Source: Thiobacillus denitrificans ATCC 25259 (lineage in GTDB: Bacteria > Pseudomonadota > Gammaproteobacteria > Burkholderiales > Thiobacillaceae). Taken from it: DNA of 64,000 bases. This document shows positions 12,413 to 22,301 of this stretch, piece by piece (the first letter of the stretch is position 1; every line of letters begins with the position of its first letter). The position numbers and the translations under genes were made by a program. The notes under the pieces are model-generated. The model was not told the DNA's origin. It saw only the letters and a list, made by a program, of their open reading frames with translations, and did no database searches. The stretch is from positions 1,178,001-1,242,000 of the forward strand of contig NC_007404.1 of assembly GCF_000012745.1 (NCBI RefSeq), read 5' to 3'.

Positions 12413-13778
12413 ATACTTCGGTACCGACGGGGTCCGCGGCAAGGTCGGCGAAACGCCGATCACGCCCGAGTTCGTCATGCGTCTCGGCTACGCGGCCGGC
12501 AAGGTGTTGGTGTCCGACCGCGGGAGCTTGCCCGCGAACGAGCATCCGACCGTGCTGATCGGCAAGGACACGCGCATTTCCGGCTACATGCTCGAGGCGG
12601 CACTCGAAGCAGGCTTCACGGCGGCCGGCGTGAACGTTCTCATGACCGGTCCGATGCCGACCCCCGCCGTCGCCTACCTGACGCGTGCGCTACGCCTGCA
12701 GGCTGGCGTCGTGATCTCCGCCTCGCACAATCCCTTCGAGGACAACGGCATCAAGTTCTTTTCGGCGAGCGGGCAGAAGCTCCCCGACAGCGTCGAGGAA
12801 GCGATCGAGGCTGCGCTCGACCAGCCGCTCGCGACCGTCGCGGCGCGCCAGCTCGGGCGCGCGCGGCGAATCGAGGATGCGGCCGCGCGCTACATCGAAT
12901 TCTGCAAGAGCACCTTTCCCAACCGGCTCGACCTGCGCGGCATGCGCATCGTCGTCGACTGCGCGCACGGCGCGACCTACCACGTCGCCCCCCATGTGCT
13001 GCACGAACTCGGCGCGGAAGTCGTGGCCATTGGCAACGAGCCCAACGGCTTCAACATCAACGAAGCCTGCGGCGCGACGCATACGCCGGCGCTGGCCGAC
13101 GCGGTTCGCGCGCATCACGCCGACATCGGGATATCGCTCGACGGTGACGGCGACCGCCTGATGATGGCCGATGCCCACGGCCGGATCTACGACGGCGACC
13201 AACTCGTTTACGTGATCGCGCGCCACCGCCTCGAGACGGGCTACATGAAGGGCGGCGTGGTCGGCACGCTGATGACCAATCTGGGTACCGAGCATGCGCT
13301 CGCGCGCATTCACGTGCCCTTCGAGCGCGCGAAGGTGGGCGATCGCTACGTGCTCAAGCGTCTCCATGCCAACGGCTGGTTCCTCGGCGGTGAGACGTCG
13401 GGGCATATCCTCTGCCTCGACAAGCACACGACCGGTGACGGCATCGTCTCGAGCCTGCAGGTGCTGCGCGCGCTGCGCGAGACCGGCAAAACGCTCGACG
13501 CCTTCACCGCCGACCTGGAAACCTATCCGCAGGTCATGATCAACGTGCCCGTCGTCAAGGGATTCAGGCTTAGTGACGCGGCGGCCGTCACCGTTGCCGT
13601 TGCCGATGCGGAGTCTGCGTTGAATGGCAGCGGTCGCATCGTGCTGCGTGCGTCCGGTACCGAACCGCTGATCCGGGTGATGGTGGAGGGTCGCGACGGC
13701 GACCTCGTCCGCCGCACCGCCGAGATGATCGCGGACGCGGTACGAGCGGCCGCGGCGGCGAGCGATATCGCGGTCTGA
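12402..13778 (+). CDS. glmM: Phosphoglucosamine mutase
   Basis: GlmM interconverts glucosamine-6- and glucosamine-1-phosphate for UDP-GlcNAc and peptidoglycan. The 458-residue protein starts [13 protein letters not shown] and has the phosphoserine loop [11 protein letters not shown] (active Ser about 108), the Mg site DGDGDR (247-252), the sugar loop GGETSGH and the phosphate-binding [18 protein letters not shown] 12402 follows GGAGGAG-type sequence and overlaps folP by 11 nt, so folP-glmM are coupled. The stop codon lies inside the Pho box upstream of pstS. Confidence 0.98.
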   Translation: MGRKYFGTDGVRGKVGETPITPEFVMRLGYAAGKVLVSDRGSLPANEHPTVLIGKDTRISGYMLEAALEAGFTAAGVNVLMTGPMPTPAVAYLTRALRLQAGVVISASHNPFEDNGIKFFSASGQKLPDSVEEAIEAALDQPLATVAARQLGRARRIEDAAARYIEFCKSTFPNRLDLRGMRIVVDCAHGATYHVAPHVLHELGAEVVAIGNEPNGFNINEACGATHTPALADAVRAHHADIGISLDGDGDRLMMADAHGRIYDGDQLVYVIARHRLETGYMKGGVVGTLMTNLGTEHALARIHVPFERAKVGDRYVLKRLHANGWFLGGETSGHILCLDKHTTGDGIVSSLQVLRALRETGKTLDAFTADLETYPQVMINVPVVKGFRLSDAAAVTVAVADAESALNGSGRIVLRASGTEPLIRVMVEGRDGDLVRRTAEMIADAVRAAAAASDIAV

Positions 13779-13808
13779 AATATATCTGTAATATTCGGCC
13801 GCTAGTAT
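13775..13808 (+). promoter_or_regulatory. Pho box and promoter of pstS
   Basis: CTGAAAT (13775-13781) and CTGTAAT (13786-13792), separated by ATAT, match the PhoB box of two CTGTCAT repeats with a 4-bp A/T spacer at 5/7 and 6/7. TAGTAT (13803-13808), 10 bp downstream, is a suitable -10 box; PhoB sites usually replace the -35. The glmM stop (13776-13778) lies in the first half-site. Confidence 0.8.
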
Positions 13809-13857
13809 GGCGCGGTTGCCCGCGCGGCGACGTCCAACTACTACGGAGATTCTTCAG

Positions 13858-14877
13858 ATGCTTACACTCAACGGACTGGCGCGCGCCGCCGCAGCCGTCT
13901 TCGCGAGCGTCGCCGTGGCGGCGAGCGCGATGGCAGCGGACGTCACCGGCGCCGGCGCGACCTTCCCCTACGCCGTCTATACCAAGTGGGCCGAGGCCTA
14001 TCGTGCGGCGACCGGCAACAAGGTCAATTACCAGGGCATCGGTTCTTCGGGCGGTGTGAAGCAGATCAAGGCGAAGACCGTCGATTTCGGCGGCACCGAC
14101 GCGCCGCTCAAGGACGCCGATCTCGATGCGGTGCGCCTCGTGCAGGTGCCTACCGTCATGGGTGGCGTGACGATCGTTGCCAACGTCCCGGGAATCGACT
14201 CGGGCAAACTCAAACTCGACGGGGTGACGGCGGCGAACATCTTCCGCGGGGCGATCTACAAGTGGAACGATCCGGCAATCCGGAAACTGAACCCGGGCGT
14301 CGCATTGCCGAATCTGGCGATTACCGTCGCGCACCGTTCCGACGGCTCGGGTACGACCTACGCCTTCACCCATTACCTCGCCAAGCAGTCGCCGCGTTTC
14401 AAAAGCGAGGTCGGGGCGGGCAATACCGTGAACTGGCCGGCCAACGCAGTCGGGGGCAAGGGCAACCCCGGCGTGGCGGCCAACGTTCAGAAGATCAAGG
14501 GCGCGATCGGGTATGTCGACATCGCCGACGCGATGAAGAACGGGATGCGTTTCGTCGCCCTGAAGAACCGCGCCGGGAACTACATCGTCCCGAGCCAGCA
14601 GTCGGTCGCCGACGCCGCCGCCGGGGCCAACTTCAAGGTCAAGGGTATGGCTCCCGACCTGCTCGACCAGACGCACAAGAACGCCTGGCCGATCACCAGC
14701 GCGACCTATATCCTTGTCTATCAAAAAGGCGCCAGCGCTGCTAAACAGAAGGGCGTGGTCGATTTCTTCCGGTGGTCGCTCAGAAACGGCCAGAAGATGG
14801 CGACCGACCTCGGTTTCGTGCCCTTGCCGCCGAACGTCGTGCAAATGGTCGAAGCGGAGATGGGCAAGATCAAGTAA
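13858..14877 (+). CDS. pstS: Phosphate ABC transporter, periplasmic phosphate-binding protein PstS
   Basis: PstS binds inorganic phosphate in the periplasm with high affinity. The 339-residue precursor has a Sec signal ending AMA-ADV. The mature part begins GAGATFPYAVYTKWAEAY and has the phosphate-site signatures YQGIGSSGGVKQIKAKTVDFGGTDAPL and HRSDGSGTTYAFTHYL. ATG 13858 is selected over the in-frame ATG at 13807, which would put an Arg-rich extension before the signal peptide; GGAG lies at a proper distance. It is the first gene of pstSCAB. Confidence 0.97.
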   Translation: MLTLNGLARAAAAVFASVAVAASAMAADVTGAGATFPYAVYTKWAEAYRAATGNKVNYQGIGSSGGVKQIKAKTVDFGGTDAPLKDADLDAVRLVQVPTVMGGVTIVANVPGIDSGKLKLDGVTAANIFRGAIYKWNDPAIRKLNPGVALPNLAITVAHRSDGSGTTYAFTHYLAKQSPRFKSEVGAGNTVNWPANAVGGKGNPGVAANVQKIKGAIGYVDIADAMKNGMRFVALKNRAGNYIVPSQQSVADAAAGANFKVKGMAPDLLDQTHKNAWPITSATYILVYQKGASAAKQKGVVDFFRWSLRNGQKMATDLGFVPLPPNVVQMVEAEMGKIK

Positions 14878-14886
14878 GGCTAGAGG

Positions 14887-14954
14887 CCCTCGCGCAATGC
14901 GCCGCGAGGGTATCTACGCAAGCTGCTGTCGCCGGGCGGCTGCTTGCGTAGATA
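14887..14954 (+). repeat. Two consecutive perfect stem-loops between pstS and pstC
   Basis: Stem 1: CCCTCGCG (14887-14894) with CGCGAGGG (14903-14910), loop of 8 nt. Stem 2 begins at the next base: TATCTACGCAAGC (14911-14923) with GCTTGCGTAGATA (14942-14954), 13 perfect pairs, loop of 18 nt, followed by AAAATTG. Such structures after a binding-protein gene commonly stabilise its mRNA 3' end or attenuate transcription into the permease genes. Confidence 0.85.
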
Positions 14955-14978
14955 AAATTGATCCATAGGCATTCCACC

Positions 14979-15956
14979 GTGAGCGAGCCCAGCGCATCCG
15001 CCCGAGTCGACCTGCATGCCCGTCAGGTCAGGACCTTCCAGCTGCAAGACAAGCTTTTCCATCAGGCGACCCGCCTGTTCGCGTTCGTCGTGCTGGCGGC
15101 GCTGGTCGGCATCCTGGTTGCGCTGAGCATCGAGGCGTGGCCGAGTCTGAAGGCCTTCGGTCCGGCCTTTCTGTGGACTAACATCTGGAGCGTGCCGGAC
15201 GACCAGTACGGCGCACTGGCGGCGATCTACGGCACAGTCGTGACCTCGGTGCTGGCGCTGCTGATTGCCGTGCCGATCAGTTTCGGCATTGCGCTGTTTC
15301 TTACCGAGACCTGTCCGGTGTGGCTGCGCCGTCCGCTCGGCACGGCGATCGAGTTGCTCGCCGGCATCCCGTCCATCGTCTACGGCATCTGGGGCCTGTT
15401 CGTGTTCGCGCCGCTGTTTGCCGAATACGCGCAGCCCCGTCTACAGCAAGTGCTCGGCGACGTCCCCGTGATCGGCAGCTGGTTCTCCGGGCCGCCCATC
15501 GGCGTCGGCATTCTGGCTGCGAGCATCGTCCTCGCGCTGATGGTGATTCCGTTCATCGCCTCGGTTATGCGCGACGTCTTCGAGACCGTGCCGCATGTGC
15601 TCAAGGAATCGGCGTACGGCATGGGCTGCACCACCTGGGAGGTCGTGCGCAACATCGTCTTGCCATACACGCGTGTCGGGGTCATCGGCGGGATCATGCT
15701 CGGGCTGGGCCGTGCGCTCGGCGAGACGATGGCCGTGACCTTCGTGATCGGCAATGCCAACCGCATCAACGGCAGCCTGTTCGCGCCGGGCACCTCGATC
15801 GCATCCACCCTGGCCAACGAGTTCGGCGAAGCCGATCCGGGCCTGCACATCGCCTCGCTGTTCGCGCTGGGCCTGGTGCTGTTCGTCATCACCTTCGTGG
15901 TGCTGGCGATATCGCGCTGGCTGATCAGCCGCGGCCGCGGCGCCGAAGGGCTGTAG
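14979..15956 (+). CDS. pstC: Phosphate ABC transporter permease PstC
   Basis: PstC is one of two integral membrane permeases of the Pst system. The product (325 residues) has six predicted membrane helices and the family stretches [34 protein letters not shown] and, in the cytoplasmic EAA-like loop, [23 protein letters not shown] 14979 ([11 protein letters not shown]) is preferred, because the longer frame from a TTG at 14958 starts inside the intergenic region just after the stem-loop and has no ribosome-binding site. Ribosome-binding signals are weak for both. Confidence 0.94.
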   Translation: MSEPSASARVDLHARQVRTFQLQDKLFHQATRLFAFVVLAALVGILVALSIEAWPSLKAFGPAFLWTNIWSVPDDQYGALAAIYGTVVTSVLALLIAVPISFGIALFLTETCPVWLRRPLGTAIELLAGIPSIVYGIWGLFVFAPLFAEYAQPRLQQVLGDVPVIGSWFSGPPIGVGILAASIVLALMVIPFIASVMRDVFETVPHVLKESAYGMGCTTWEVVRNIVLPYTRVGVIGGIMLGLGRALGETMAVTFVIGNANRINGSLFAPGTSIASTLANEFGEADPGLHIASLFALGLVLFVITFVVLAISRWLISRGRGAEGL

Positions 15957-15959
15957 AGC

Positions 15960-16805
15960 ATGATGAGTTTGTACGGACGCCGGGTTTGGAAAAACCGCAT
16001 CGGCATCACGCTGTCGATGGTGGCGATGAGCCTCGGGCTGATCGCGCTGCTGTGGATATTGTGGACGCTGTTTTCGAAGGGATTCGCGGCGCTGAGCCTG
16101 GATCTGTTCGCGCAGGACACGCCGGCGCCTGGCTCGGAAGGCGGCGGCCTGCGCAATGCCATCGTCGGCAGCGGTTTGATCCTGCTGTTCTCGATGCTGA
16201 TCTCGACGCCCATCGGCATTCTGGCCGGGATCTATCTCGCCGAATTCGGCCGGGTTTCGAAGTTCGCCTCGTTCACCCGCTTCATGACCGACATCATGCT
16301 GTCGGCGCCGTCCATCGTCATCGGCCTCTTCGTCTACGCCCTGTTCGTCGCGACGACGGGTGGCTTCTCAGGCTGGGCAGGGTCGCTGGCCTTGGCGCTG
16401 ATCGCGATTCCCGTCGTGGTGCGCACGACCGAGAACATGCTGAAACTGGTGCCGACGAGTCTGCGTGAGGCGGCGTTCGCAGTCGGTGCGCCGCGCTGGC
16501 AGGTATCCCTCAAGGTAACCCTGCGCGCGGTGAAGTCGGGTGTGGCGACCGGCGTGCTGCTGGCGATGGCGCGGATCACCGGCGAAACGGCGCCGCTCCT
16601 CTTCACGGCGCTGAACAACCAGTTCTTCAGCACCAAGATGGCCGAGCCCATGGGCAACCTGCCCGTGGTGATCTACCAGTTCGCGCTCAGTCCGTACGAC
16701 AACTGGATCAACCTTGCCTGGGGCGGCGCCTTGCTGATCGCCTTCGTCGTCCTCGCGGTCAACATCGGCGTGCGTGTGGTCTTCCGCAACAAAGACAAAC
16801 GTTAA
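15960..16805 (+). CDS. pstA: Phosphate ABC transporter permease PstA
   Basis: The second permease subunit (281 residues) has about six membrane helices and the EAA-like loop SLREAAFAVGAPRWQVSLKVTL. GIYLAEFGR and FMTDIMLSAPSIVIGLFVYALF are PstA signatures. Two adjacent ATG codons (15960, 15963) could each start it. It lies 3 bp after pstC and 21 bp before pstB, within one operon. Confidence 0.95.
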   Translation: MMSLYGRRVWKNRIGITLSMVAMSLGLIALLWILWTLFSKGFAALSLDLFAQDTPAPGSEGGGLRNAIVGSGLILLFSMLISTPIGILAGIYLAEFGRVSKFASFTRFMTDIMLSAPSIVIGLFVYALFVATTGGFSGWAGSLALALIAIPVVVRTTENMLKLVPTSLREAAFAVGAPRWQVSLKVTLRAVKSGVATGVLLAMARITGETAPLLFTALNNQFFSTKMAEPMGNLPVVIYQFALSPYDNWINLAWGGALLIAFVVLAVNIGVRVVFRNKDKR

Positions 16806-16826
16806 CTACTCCGGAGCTTTCTTTCG

Positions 16827-17609
16827 ATGTCCGATCAAGTCATGCCGACCGGTCAGAATCCCGCGCTGCAAATCCGCAATCTGGATTTCTTCTACGGCGA
16901 TTTCAAAGGCCTCAAGAACGTCAATCTCGACATCGCGCAGAAGAAGGTGACGGCCTTTATCGGTCCGTCCGGTTGCGGCAAGTCCACGCTGTTGCGTACG
17001 TTCAACCGCATGTACGACCTGTATCCGGGACAGCGCGCCGAGGGGGAAATCCTCTTTCACGGCAAGAACCTGCTCGAAAAAAGCCAGGACGTTAACCTCG
17101 TGCGCGCCAAGATCGGTATGGTGTTTCAGAAACCGACGCCGTTCCCGATGACGATCTATGAAAACATCGCGTTCGGCGTGCGCCTTTATCAGCGCATGTC
17201 GGGGAGCGCGATGGACGATCGCGTGGAGTGGGCGCTCAAGAAAGCCGCGCTCTGGGGCGAGGTCAAGGACAAGCTCAATCAGAGCGGCCTGTCGTTGTCG
17301 GGCGGGCAGCAGCAGCGTCTGTGCATCGCGCGCGCCGTCGCCGTCAAACCCGAAATCGTTCTGCTCGACGAGCCGACTTCCGCGCTGGATCCGATATCGA
17401 CGGCCAAGATCGAGGAACTCATCAACGAGTTGAAGAGCGACTACACGATCGCGATCGTCACCCACAACATGCAGCAGGCGGCGCGAATTTCGGACTACAC
17501 GGCGTTCATGTACCTCGGAGAGCTGATCGAATTCAACGAGACCGGGACGATTTTCATGCGGCCCGGCAAGAAGCAGACCGAAGACTACATCACCGGTCGT
17601 TTCGGTTGA
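16827..17609 (+). CDS. pstB: Phosphate ABC transporter ATP-binding protein PstB
   Basis: The ATPase of the Pst importer (260 residues) has Walker [10 protein letters not shown] (46-54), Q-loop [11 protein letters not shown], signature LSGGQQQRL and Walker [12 protein letters not shown] followed by [25 protein letters not shown] is typical of PstB. The operon ends here without phoU: the next gene is tpiA, 51 bp away. Confidence 0.97.
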   Translation: MSDQVMPTGQNPALQIRNLDFFYGDFKGLKNVNLDIAQKKVTAFIGPSGCGKSTLLRTFNRMYDLYPGQRAEGEILFHGKNLLEKSQDVNLVRAKIGMVFQKPTPFPMTIYENIAFGVRLYQRMSGSAMDDRVEWALKKAALWGEVKDKLNQSGLSLSGGQQQRLCIARAVAVKPEIVLLDEPTSALDPISTAKIEELINELKSDYTIAIVTHNMQQAARISDYTAFMYLGELIEFNETGTIFMRPGKKQTEDYITGRFG

Positions 17610-17660
17610 CCGCGTCACGCGTAGCGCTTACCATCGCGCACTTTTGTTCGGCAGACATCC

Positions 17661-18407
17661 ATGCGCAAGAAGCTCGTAGCCGGTAACTGGAAAATGCACG
17701 GCAGCCTCGCCGAGAACGCGGCGCTGCTCGCCGCGCTCAAACCCGCTCTGCAGGGGATCGAGGCTGCGGTCTGCGTGCCGTTTCCCTATCTGGCACAGGT
17801 GCAGACCGCGCTGGCAGGCTCGTCGCTTGCGTGGGGCGCACAAAACGTTTCCGAGCATGGCAAGGGTGCATTTACCGGTGAAGTGTCGGCGTCAATGCTG
17901 CTCGATTTCGGCTGCAAGTACGTCATCGTCGGCCATTCCGAGCGGCGCAGCCTCTATGGCGAGTCGGACGCGCTCGTGGCCGCGAAATACATGGCTGCGC
18001 AGGCCGCCGGGCTCACGCCGATCCTCTGCGTCGGCGAATCGCTCGCCGAGCGTGAGTCGGGCGTCACCGAGCAGGTCGTCGCGCGCCAGCTCGACGCCGT
18101 GGTCGCCGCCGCCGGCATCGCATCGTTGGCCCGGGCGGTCGTCGCGTACGAGCCCGTCTGGGCGATCGGAACGGGCAAGACCGCGAGCCCCGAACAGGCG
18201 CAGGCCGTGCACGCGTTCATTCGCGGCAAGCTCGCCGACCTCGATGCTGCGGTCGCAGCCGGCCTGATCATTCAGTATGGGGGTAGCGTAAAGGCCGCAA
18301 ATGCGGCAGAATTGATGGCTCAGCCGGATATCGACGGCGGGCTGATCGGCGGCGCCTCGCTGCTTGCCGATGAGTTCGTGGCAATCTGTCGGGCGGCTGC
18401 CAAATAA
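17661..18407 (+). CDS. tpiA: Triose-phosphate isomerase
   Basis: TpiA interconverts dihydroxyacetone phosphate and glyceraldehyde-3-phosphate in glycolysis, gluconeogenesis and the Calvin cycle. The 248-residue barrel has catalytic Lys11 (GNWKMHG), His92 (IVGHSERR) and Glu164 ([11 protein letters not shown]), and the phosphate loop [12 protein letters not shown]. It stands 10 bp before secG, the common tpiA-secG pair. Confidence 0.98.
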   Translation: MRKKLVAGNWKMHGSLAENAALLAALKPALQGIEAAVCVPFPYLAQVQTALAGSSLAWGAQNVSEHGKGAFTGEVSASMLLDFGCKYVIVGHSERRSLYGESDALVAAKYMAAQAAGLTPILCVGESLAERESGVTEQVVARQLDAVVAAAGIASLARAVVAYEPVWAIGTGKTASPEQAQAVHAFIRGKLADLDAAVAAGLIIQYGGSVKAANAAELMAQPDIDGGLIGGASLLADEFVAICRAAAK

Positions 18408-18417
18408 GAGTTAGCAC

Positions 18418-18762
18418 ATGGAAACGCTGGTCTGGGTCCTTCACGTAATCGTCGCCATCGCCGTCATTGCACTGGTTCTGTTGCAGCACGGCAAAGGCGC
18501 CGATATGGGCGCAGCCTTCGGAAGTGGTTCATCCGGCAGCCTGTTCGGTGCCAGCGGTTCGGCCAACTTTTTGAGCCGGAGCACGGCGATCGTCGCGACG
18601 CTGTTCTTTTTGACCAGCCTCGGCCTCGCGTATTTCGGCCTTCAGCAGCACAAGCCGGCCAGCGTGCTCGATCGCACGCAGGTTCCGGCCCAGTCGGCGC
18701 AGCCTGCAGCGCCGGCGCCGAGCCAGGACACCGGCTCGAAAGCGGAGGATATTCCGCAGTAA
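18418..18762 (+). CDS. secG: Protein-export membrane protein SecG
   Basis: SecG is the small accessory subunit of the SecYEG translocon. The 114-residue product has two membrane helices (near 2-24 and 56-75) flanking the conserved loop [17 protein letters not shown] followed by FLSRSTAI. The Pro/Ala/Gln-rich tail is poorly conserved. The tRNA-Leu gene follows 33 bp downstream. Confidence 0.95.
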   Translation: METLVWVLHVIVAIAVIALVLLQHGKGADMGAAFGSGSSGSLFGASGSANFLSRSTAIVATLFFLTSLGLAYFGLQQHKPASVLDRTQVPAQSAQPAAPAPSQDTGSKAEDIPQ

Positions 18763-18795
18763 GCTTTGCAGCACCCATCGGGCGCAAGCCCATTG

Positions 18796-18880
18796 GCCGA
18801 CGTGGTGGAATTGGTAGACACGCTATCTTGAGGGGGTAGTGACCTTGGTCGTGCGAGTTCGAGTCTCGCCGTCGGCACCA
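18796..18880 (+). tRNA. tRNA-Leu (GAG anticodon)
   Basis: An 85-nt class II tRNA. The acceptor stem pairs GCCGACG with CGTCGGC, followed by discriminator A and an encoded CCA. The D arm reads TGGTGGAATTGGTAGACA. The anticodon stem CTATC/GGTAG encloses the loop TTGAGGG, with anticodon GAG reading CUU/CUC. A long variable arm and the T arm GTTCGAGTC follow. It lies between secG and nuoA, as in many betaproteobacteria. Confidence 0.97.
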
Positions 18881-18960
18881 TCAAATTTCCTGATTCATTC
18901 ATTAGTTCAGACTATTGGATAAATCATTGATTTAATGCGAGAAATCGCGATTTTTTCGGC

Positions 18961-18990
18961 TTGACACTCGGCGCTCGCGCCTAATACACT
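18961..18990 (+). promoter_or_regulatory. Sigma-70 promoter of the nuo operon
   Basis: A perfect -35 TTGACA (18961-18966) is followed after 18 bp by TACACT (18985-18990, 4/6 match). The rest of the 153-bp gap from tRNA-Leu to nuoA is A/T-rich upstream of the -35 (18881-18960), which resembles an UP element. No regulator site was recognised. Confidence 0.65.
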
Positions 18991-19033
18991 CCCCAGATGA
19001 TTCAACAGCCTGTCTAGGCGCGCGGAGGGGCTC

Positions 19034-19390
19034 TTGCTGGAAAATTACCTCCCTATTCTGCTGTTCATTTTGGTCGGCCTCGCGTTTGGTATCGGTCCGA
19101 TCGTGGCCGGCGGGCTCCTTGCCCCGCATCGGCCGGACAGCGAGAAGCTTTCTCCCTACGAGTGTGGCTTCGAGGCCTTCGAGGATGCGCGGATGAAGTT
19201 CGACGTGCGCTACTACCTCGTCGCCATTCTGTTCATTCTGTTCGATCTCGAGATCGCTTTTCTGTTTCCCTGGGCGATTGTGCTTGAGGAGATCGGAATG
19301 GCCGGGTTCCTTGCGATGATGGTGTTTCTCGGCATCCTCGTCGTCGGTTTCATCTACGAATGGATGAAGGGAGCGCTGGAGTGGGAGTAA
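19034..19390 (+). CDS. nuoA: NADH-quinone oxidoreductase subunit A
   Basis: The first subunit of complex I is a 118-residue membrane protein with three helices and the conserved matrix-side loop [31 protein letters not shown] (shown in part). The start is TTG at 19034, with a strong GGAGGGG Shine-Dalgarno directly upstream at 19024-19030; no ATG fits. It opens the 14-gene nuo operon. Confidence 0.97.
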   Translation: MLENYLPILLFILVGLAFGIGPIVAGGLLAPHRPDSEKLSPYECGFEAFEDARMKFDVRYYLVAILFILFDLEIAFLFPWAIVLEEIGMAGFLAMMVFLGILVVGFIYEWMKGALEWE

Positions 19391-19421
19391 GGCCTGTGAG
19401 CCCCAGGGCGAGGCGTGGCGC

Positions 19422-19898
19422 ATGAGCATCGAGGGCGTCCTCGAGCAGGGCTTCGTCACCACCAAGGCGGACCAGCTCATCAACTACATGCGCACGGGGT
19501 CGATGTGGCCGATGACCTTCGGTCTTGCCTGCTGCGCGGTCGAGATGATGCAGGCCGGCGCCTCGCGCTACGACCTCGATCGTTTCGGCATCGTCTTTCG
19601 TCCGAGCCCGCGGCAGTCCGATGTGATGATCGTCGCCGGCACGCTCTGCAACAAGATGGCTCCGGCCCTGCGCAAGGTCTACGACCAGATGGCGGAGCCG
19701 CGCTGGGTGATCTCGATGGGCTCGTGCGCGAACGGCGGTGGCTATTATCACTATTCGTATTCGGTCGTGCGCGGGTGCGACCGCATCGTGCCGGTCGACA
19801 TTTACGTGCCCGGGTGCCCGCCGACGGCCGAGGCGCTCATATTCGGGATCATCCAGTTGCAGAAGAAGATCCGCCGCACCAACACCATCGCCCGCTGA
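19422..19898 (+). CDS. nuoB: NADH-quinone oxidoreductase subunit B
   Basis: NuoB carries the terminal [4Fe-4S] cluster N2 that passes electrons to quinone. The 158-residue protein has the cluster cysteines in [22 protein letters not shown] and [11 protein letters not shown]. These are complete. The gap to nuoA is 31 bp. Confidence 0.98.
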   Translation: MSIEGVLEQGFVTTKADQLINYMRTGSMWPMTFGLACCAVEMMQAGASRYDLDRFGIVFRPSPRQSDVMIVAGTLCNKMAPALRKVYDQMAEPRWVISMGSCANGGGYYHYSYSVVRGCDRIVPVDIYVPGCPPTAEALIFGIIQLQKKIRRTNTIAR

Positions 19899-19899
19899 C

Positions 19900-20502
19900 A
19901 TGTCGATCACGCTGGAGTCCTTGTCCGCCTGCCTGAAAAATGCCCTCGGTGACGCGCTCGTTCAGACGATCGAGCGCCTCGGCGAACTGACGCTCGTGGT
20001 CAAGCCCCAGGCCTACGCGCCGGCGATGCTGGCCTTGCGCGACCACCCGGACTGCCGCTTCGAGCAGTTGATCGACCTGTGCGGTGTCGACTATTCCGGG
20101 TATGGCGAGGGCGCCTGGGAGGGTCCGCGCTTTGCCGTCGTCGCGCACCTGCTTTCGGTGTCGAAGAACGCCCGCGTGCGTGTGCGCGTGTTTTGCCCCG
20201 ACGACGATTTGCCCGCGGTCGCGTCCGTCGTGGATATCTGGCCCGCCGCGAGTTGGTTCGAGCGCGAGGCTTTCGATCTCTACGGCATCGTTTTCGAGGG
20301 TCACCCGGACTTGCGTCGCATCCTCACCGACTACGGCTTCATCGGTCATCCTTTCCGCAAGGACTTCCCGCTTTCGGGCAACGTCGAGATGCGTTACGAC
20401 CCGACCCAGCAGCGCGTGATCTACCAGCCGGTGTCGATCGAGCCGCGCGACAACGTGCCGCGCGTCGTGCGCGACGAAAGCTACGGCGACGGGCGGGCAT
20501 GA
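19900..20502 (+). CDS. nuoC: NADH-quinone oxidoreductase subunit C
   Basis: The 200-residue 30-kDa-type subunit of the peripheral arm has the family signature [20 protein letters not shown] followed by [17 protein letters not shown]. The ATG is 1 nt after the nuoB stop; the longer frame from 19738 runs inside nuoB. NuoC and NuoD are separate here, unlike the fused protein of E. coli. Confidence 0.97.
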   Translation: MSITLESLSACLKNALGDALVQTIERLGELTLVVKPQAYAPAMLALRDHPDCRFEQLIDLCGVDYSGYGEGAWEGPRFAVVAHLLSVSKNARVRVRVFCPDDDLPAVASVVDIWPAASWFEREAFDLYGIVFEGHPDLRRILTDYGFIGHPFRKDFPLSGNVEMRYDPTQQRVIYQPVSIEPRDNVPRVVRDESYGDGRA

Positions 20503-20544
20503 TGTCGCTCGATCGCATCACGGGCCCGAAGGGGGTCTGACGCC

Positions 20545-21798
20545 ATGGCAGAAATCAGAAACTACACGATGAACTTCGGTCCGCAGCATCCGGCCGCGCA
20601 CGGTGTTCTGCGCCTCGTGCTGGAACTGGACGGCGAAGTCATCCAGCGTGCCGACCCGCACATCGGGCTCCTGCACCGTGCGACCGAAAAGCTGGCGGAA
20701 CACAAGACCTTCCTTCAGGCGCTCCCGTACATGGACCGTCTCGACTACGTGTCGATGATGGTCAACGAGCACGCCTACGTCATGGCGATCGAGAAGCTGC
20801 TCGGCATCGAGGTGCCCGAGCGCGCGCAATACATCCGCGTGATGTTCGACGAGATCACCCGCGTCCTCAACCACCTGCTGTGGCTCGGCGCGCATGCGCT
20901 CGACGTCGGCGCGATGACCGTGTTCCTCTACGCCTTCCGCGAGCGCGAAGACCTCATGGACTGCTACGAGGCGGTGTCCGGGGCGCGCATGCACGCGGCG
21001 TACTACCGGCCTGGCGGCGTCTACCGCGACCTGCCCGACCGCATGCCGCAGTATCAGGCGCAGCACACGCGCAACGAGTCGACGATGAAGTCGATGAACG
21101 CGAACCGACAGGGTTCGCTGCTCGATTTCATTGAGGATTTCACGACCCGCTTCCCGGCTTACGTTGACGAGTACGAAACCCTGCTGACCGACAACCGCAT
21201 CTGGAAGCAGCGCACCGTCGGCATCGGCGTCGTCGCCCCGGAACGGGCGCTGGCCCTGGGTTTTACCGGGCCCATGCTGCGCGGTTCCGGCGTCGAGTGG
21301 GATCTGCGCAAGAAGCAGCCCTACGAAGTGTACGAGCGCATGGATTTCGACATCCCGGTCGGGACCAACGGCGACTGCTACGACCGCTACCTGGTGCGCA
21401 TCGAGGAGATGCGCCAGTCCAACCGCATCATCAGGCAATGCGTCGACTGGCTGCGCAAGAACCCCGGCCCGATTATGGTCGACAACCACAAGGTCTCGCC
21501 GCCGCCGCGGGTCGACATGAAGCAGAACATGGAAGAGCTGATCCACCATTTCAAGCTCTTCACCGAGGGCATGCACGTGCCCGCCGGGGAAGCCTACGCC
21601 GCGGTCGAACACCCCAAGGGCGAGTTCGGCATCTATCTCGTCTCCGACGGTGCGAACAAGCCTTACCGCATGAAGATTCGCGCGCCCGGCTTCGCCCATC
21701 TCGAGGCGCTCGACGAGATGAGCCGCGGGCACATGATTGCCGACGTCGTCGCGATCATCGGGACGCAGGATATCGTTTTCGGGGAGATCGATCGTTGA
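20545..21798 (+). CDS. nuoD: NADH-quinone oxidoreductase subunit D
   Basis: The 49-kDa-type subunit (417 residues) forms the quinone pocket with NuoB. Signatures: [21 protein letters not shown] at the N-terminus (quinone-site His in the HPAAHG loop), HIGLLHR, and FGEIDR at the end. The start ATG has GGGGGTCTGACGCC upstream, and 42 bp separate it from nuoC. Its stop overlaps nuoE by 1 nt. Confidence 0.98.
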
Positions 21799-22301
21799 TG
21801 GCCGATCAGGATGTGAAAGACAAGGTCGAGCTCAGCGCCGAGGCGCTGGCTTTGATCGACGCCGAAGTCGCCAAATACCCGGCGGACCAGAAGCAGTCCG
21901 CGGTCATGGCCGCGCTCAGGATCGCGCAGGTCGAGAAGGGCTGGCTCAAGCCGGAACTGATCGACTATGTCGCCGACTACCTGCAGATGCCGCCGATCGC
22001 GGCCTACGAAGTGGCGACCTTCTACAACATGTACGACACCCAGCCCGTCGGTCGCCACAAGATCACGGTGTGCACGAATCTTCCCTGTGCCTTGAGGGGG
22101 GCGGGCGAGATCGCCGCGCACCTCAAGGAAAAACTCGGCATCGGCTTCGGCGAGACGACCGAGGACGGGCGCTACACGCTGAAGGAAGGCGAGTGCATGG
22201 GGGCATGCGGCGATGCGCCGATGTGCCTGCACAACAATCACACGATGCACACGCACCTTACGCCAGAGAAGGTCGACGAGTTGCTGGACAAGCTGAAATG
22301 A
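21798..22301 (+). CDS. nuoE: NADH-quinone oxidoreductase subunit E
   Basis: The 24-kDa-type subunit holds a [2Fe-2S] cluster (N1a). The 167-residue product has four ligands in the pattern CTNLPC and, 36 residues on, CMGACG, in a thioredoxin-like domain. The ATG overlaps the nuoD stop (TGATG), and its own stop overlaps nuoF by 4 nt. Confidence 0.97.
   Translation: MADQDVKDKVELSAEALALIDAEVAKYPADQKQSAVMAALRIAQVEKGWLKPELIDYVADYLQMPPIAAYEVATFYNMYDTQPVGRHKITVCTNLPCALRGAGEIAAHLKEKLGIGFGETTEDGRYTLKEGECMGACGDAPMCLHNNHTMHTHLTPEKVDELLDKLK

Noticed and set aside
9500..12478. A 992-codon open frame on the minus strand across ftsH and folP
   Set aside because: It is the antisense shadow of well-identified genes. 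The translation is low-complexity His/Arg/Asp-rich, as expected opposite GC-rich coding DNA, and has no recognisable domain.
13807..13857. An earlier ATG for pstS adding 17 residues
   Set aside because: It would put an Arg/Pro-rich leader before the signal peptide and lacks a ribosome-binding site. ATG 13858 has GGAG at the proper distance.
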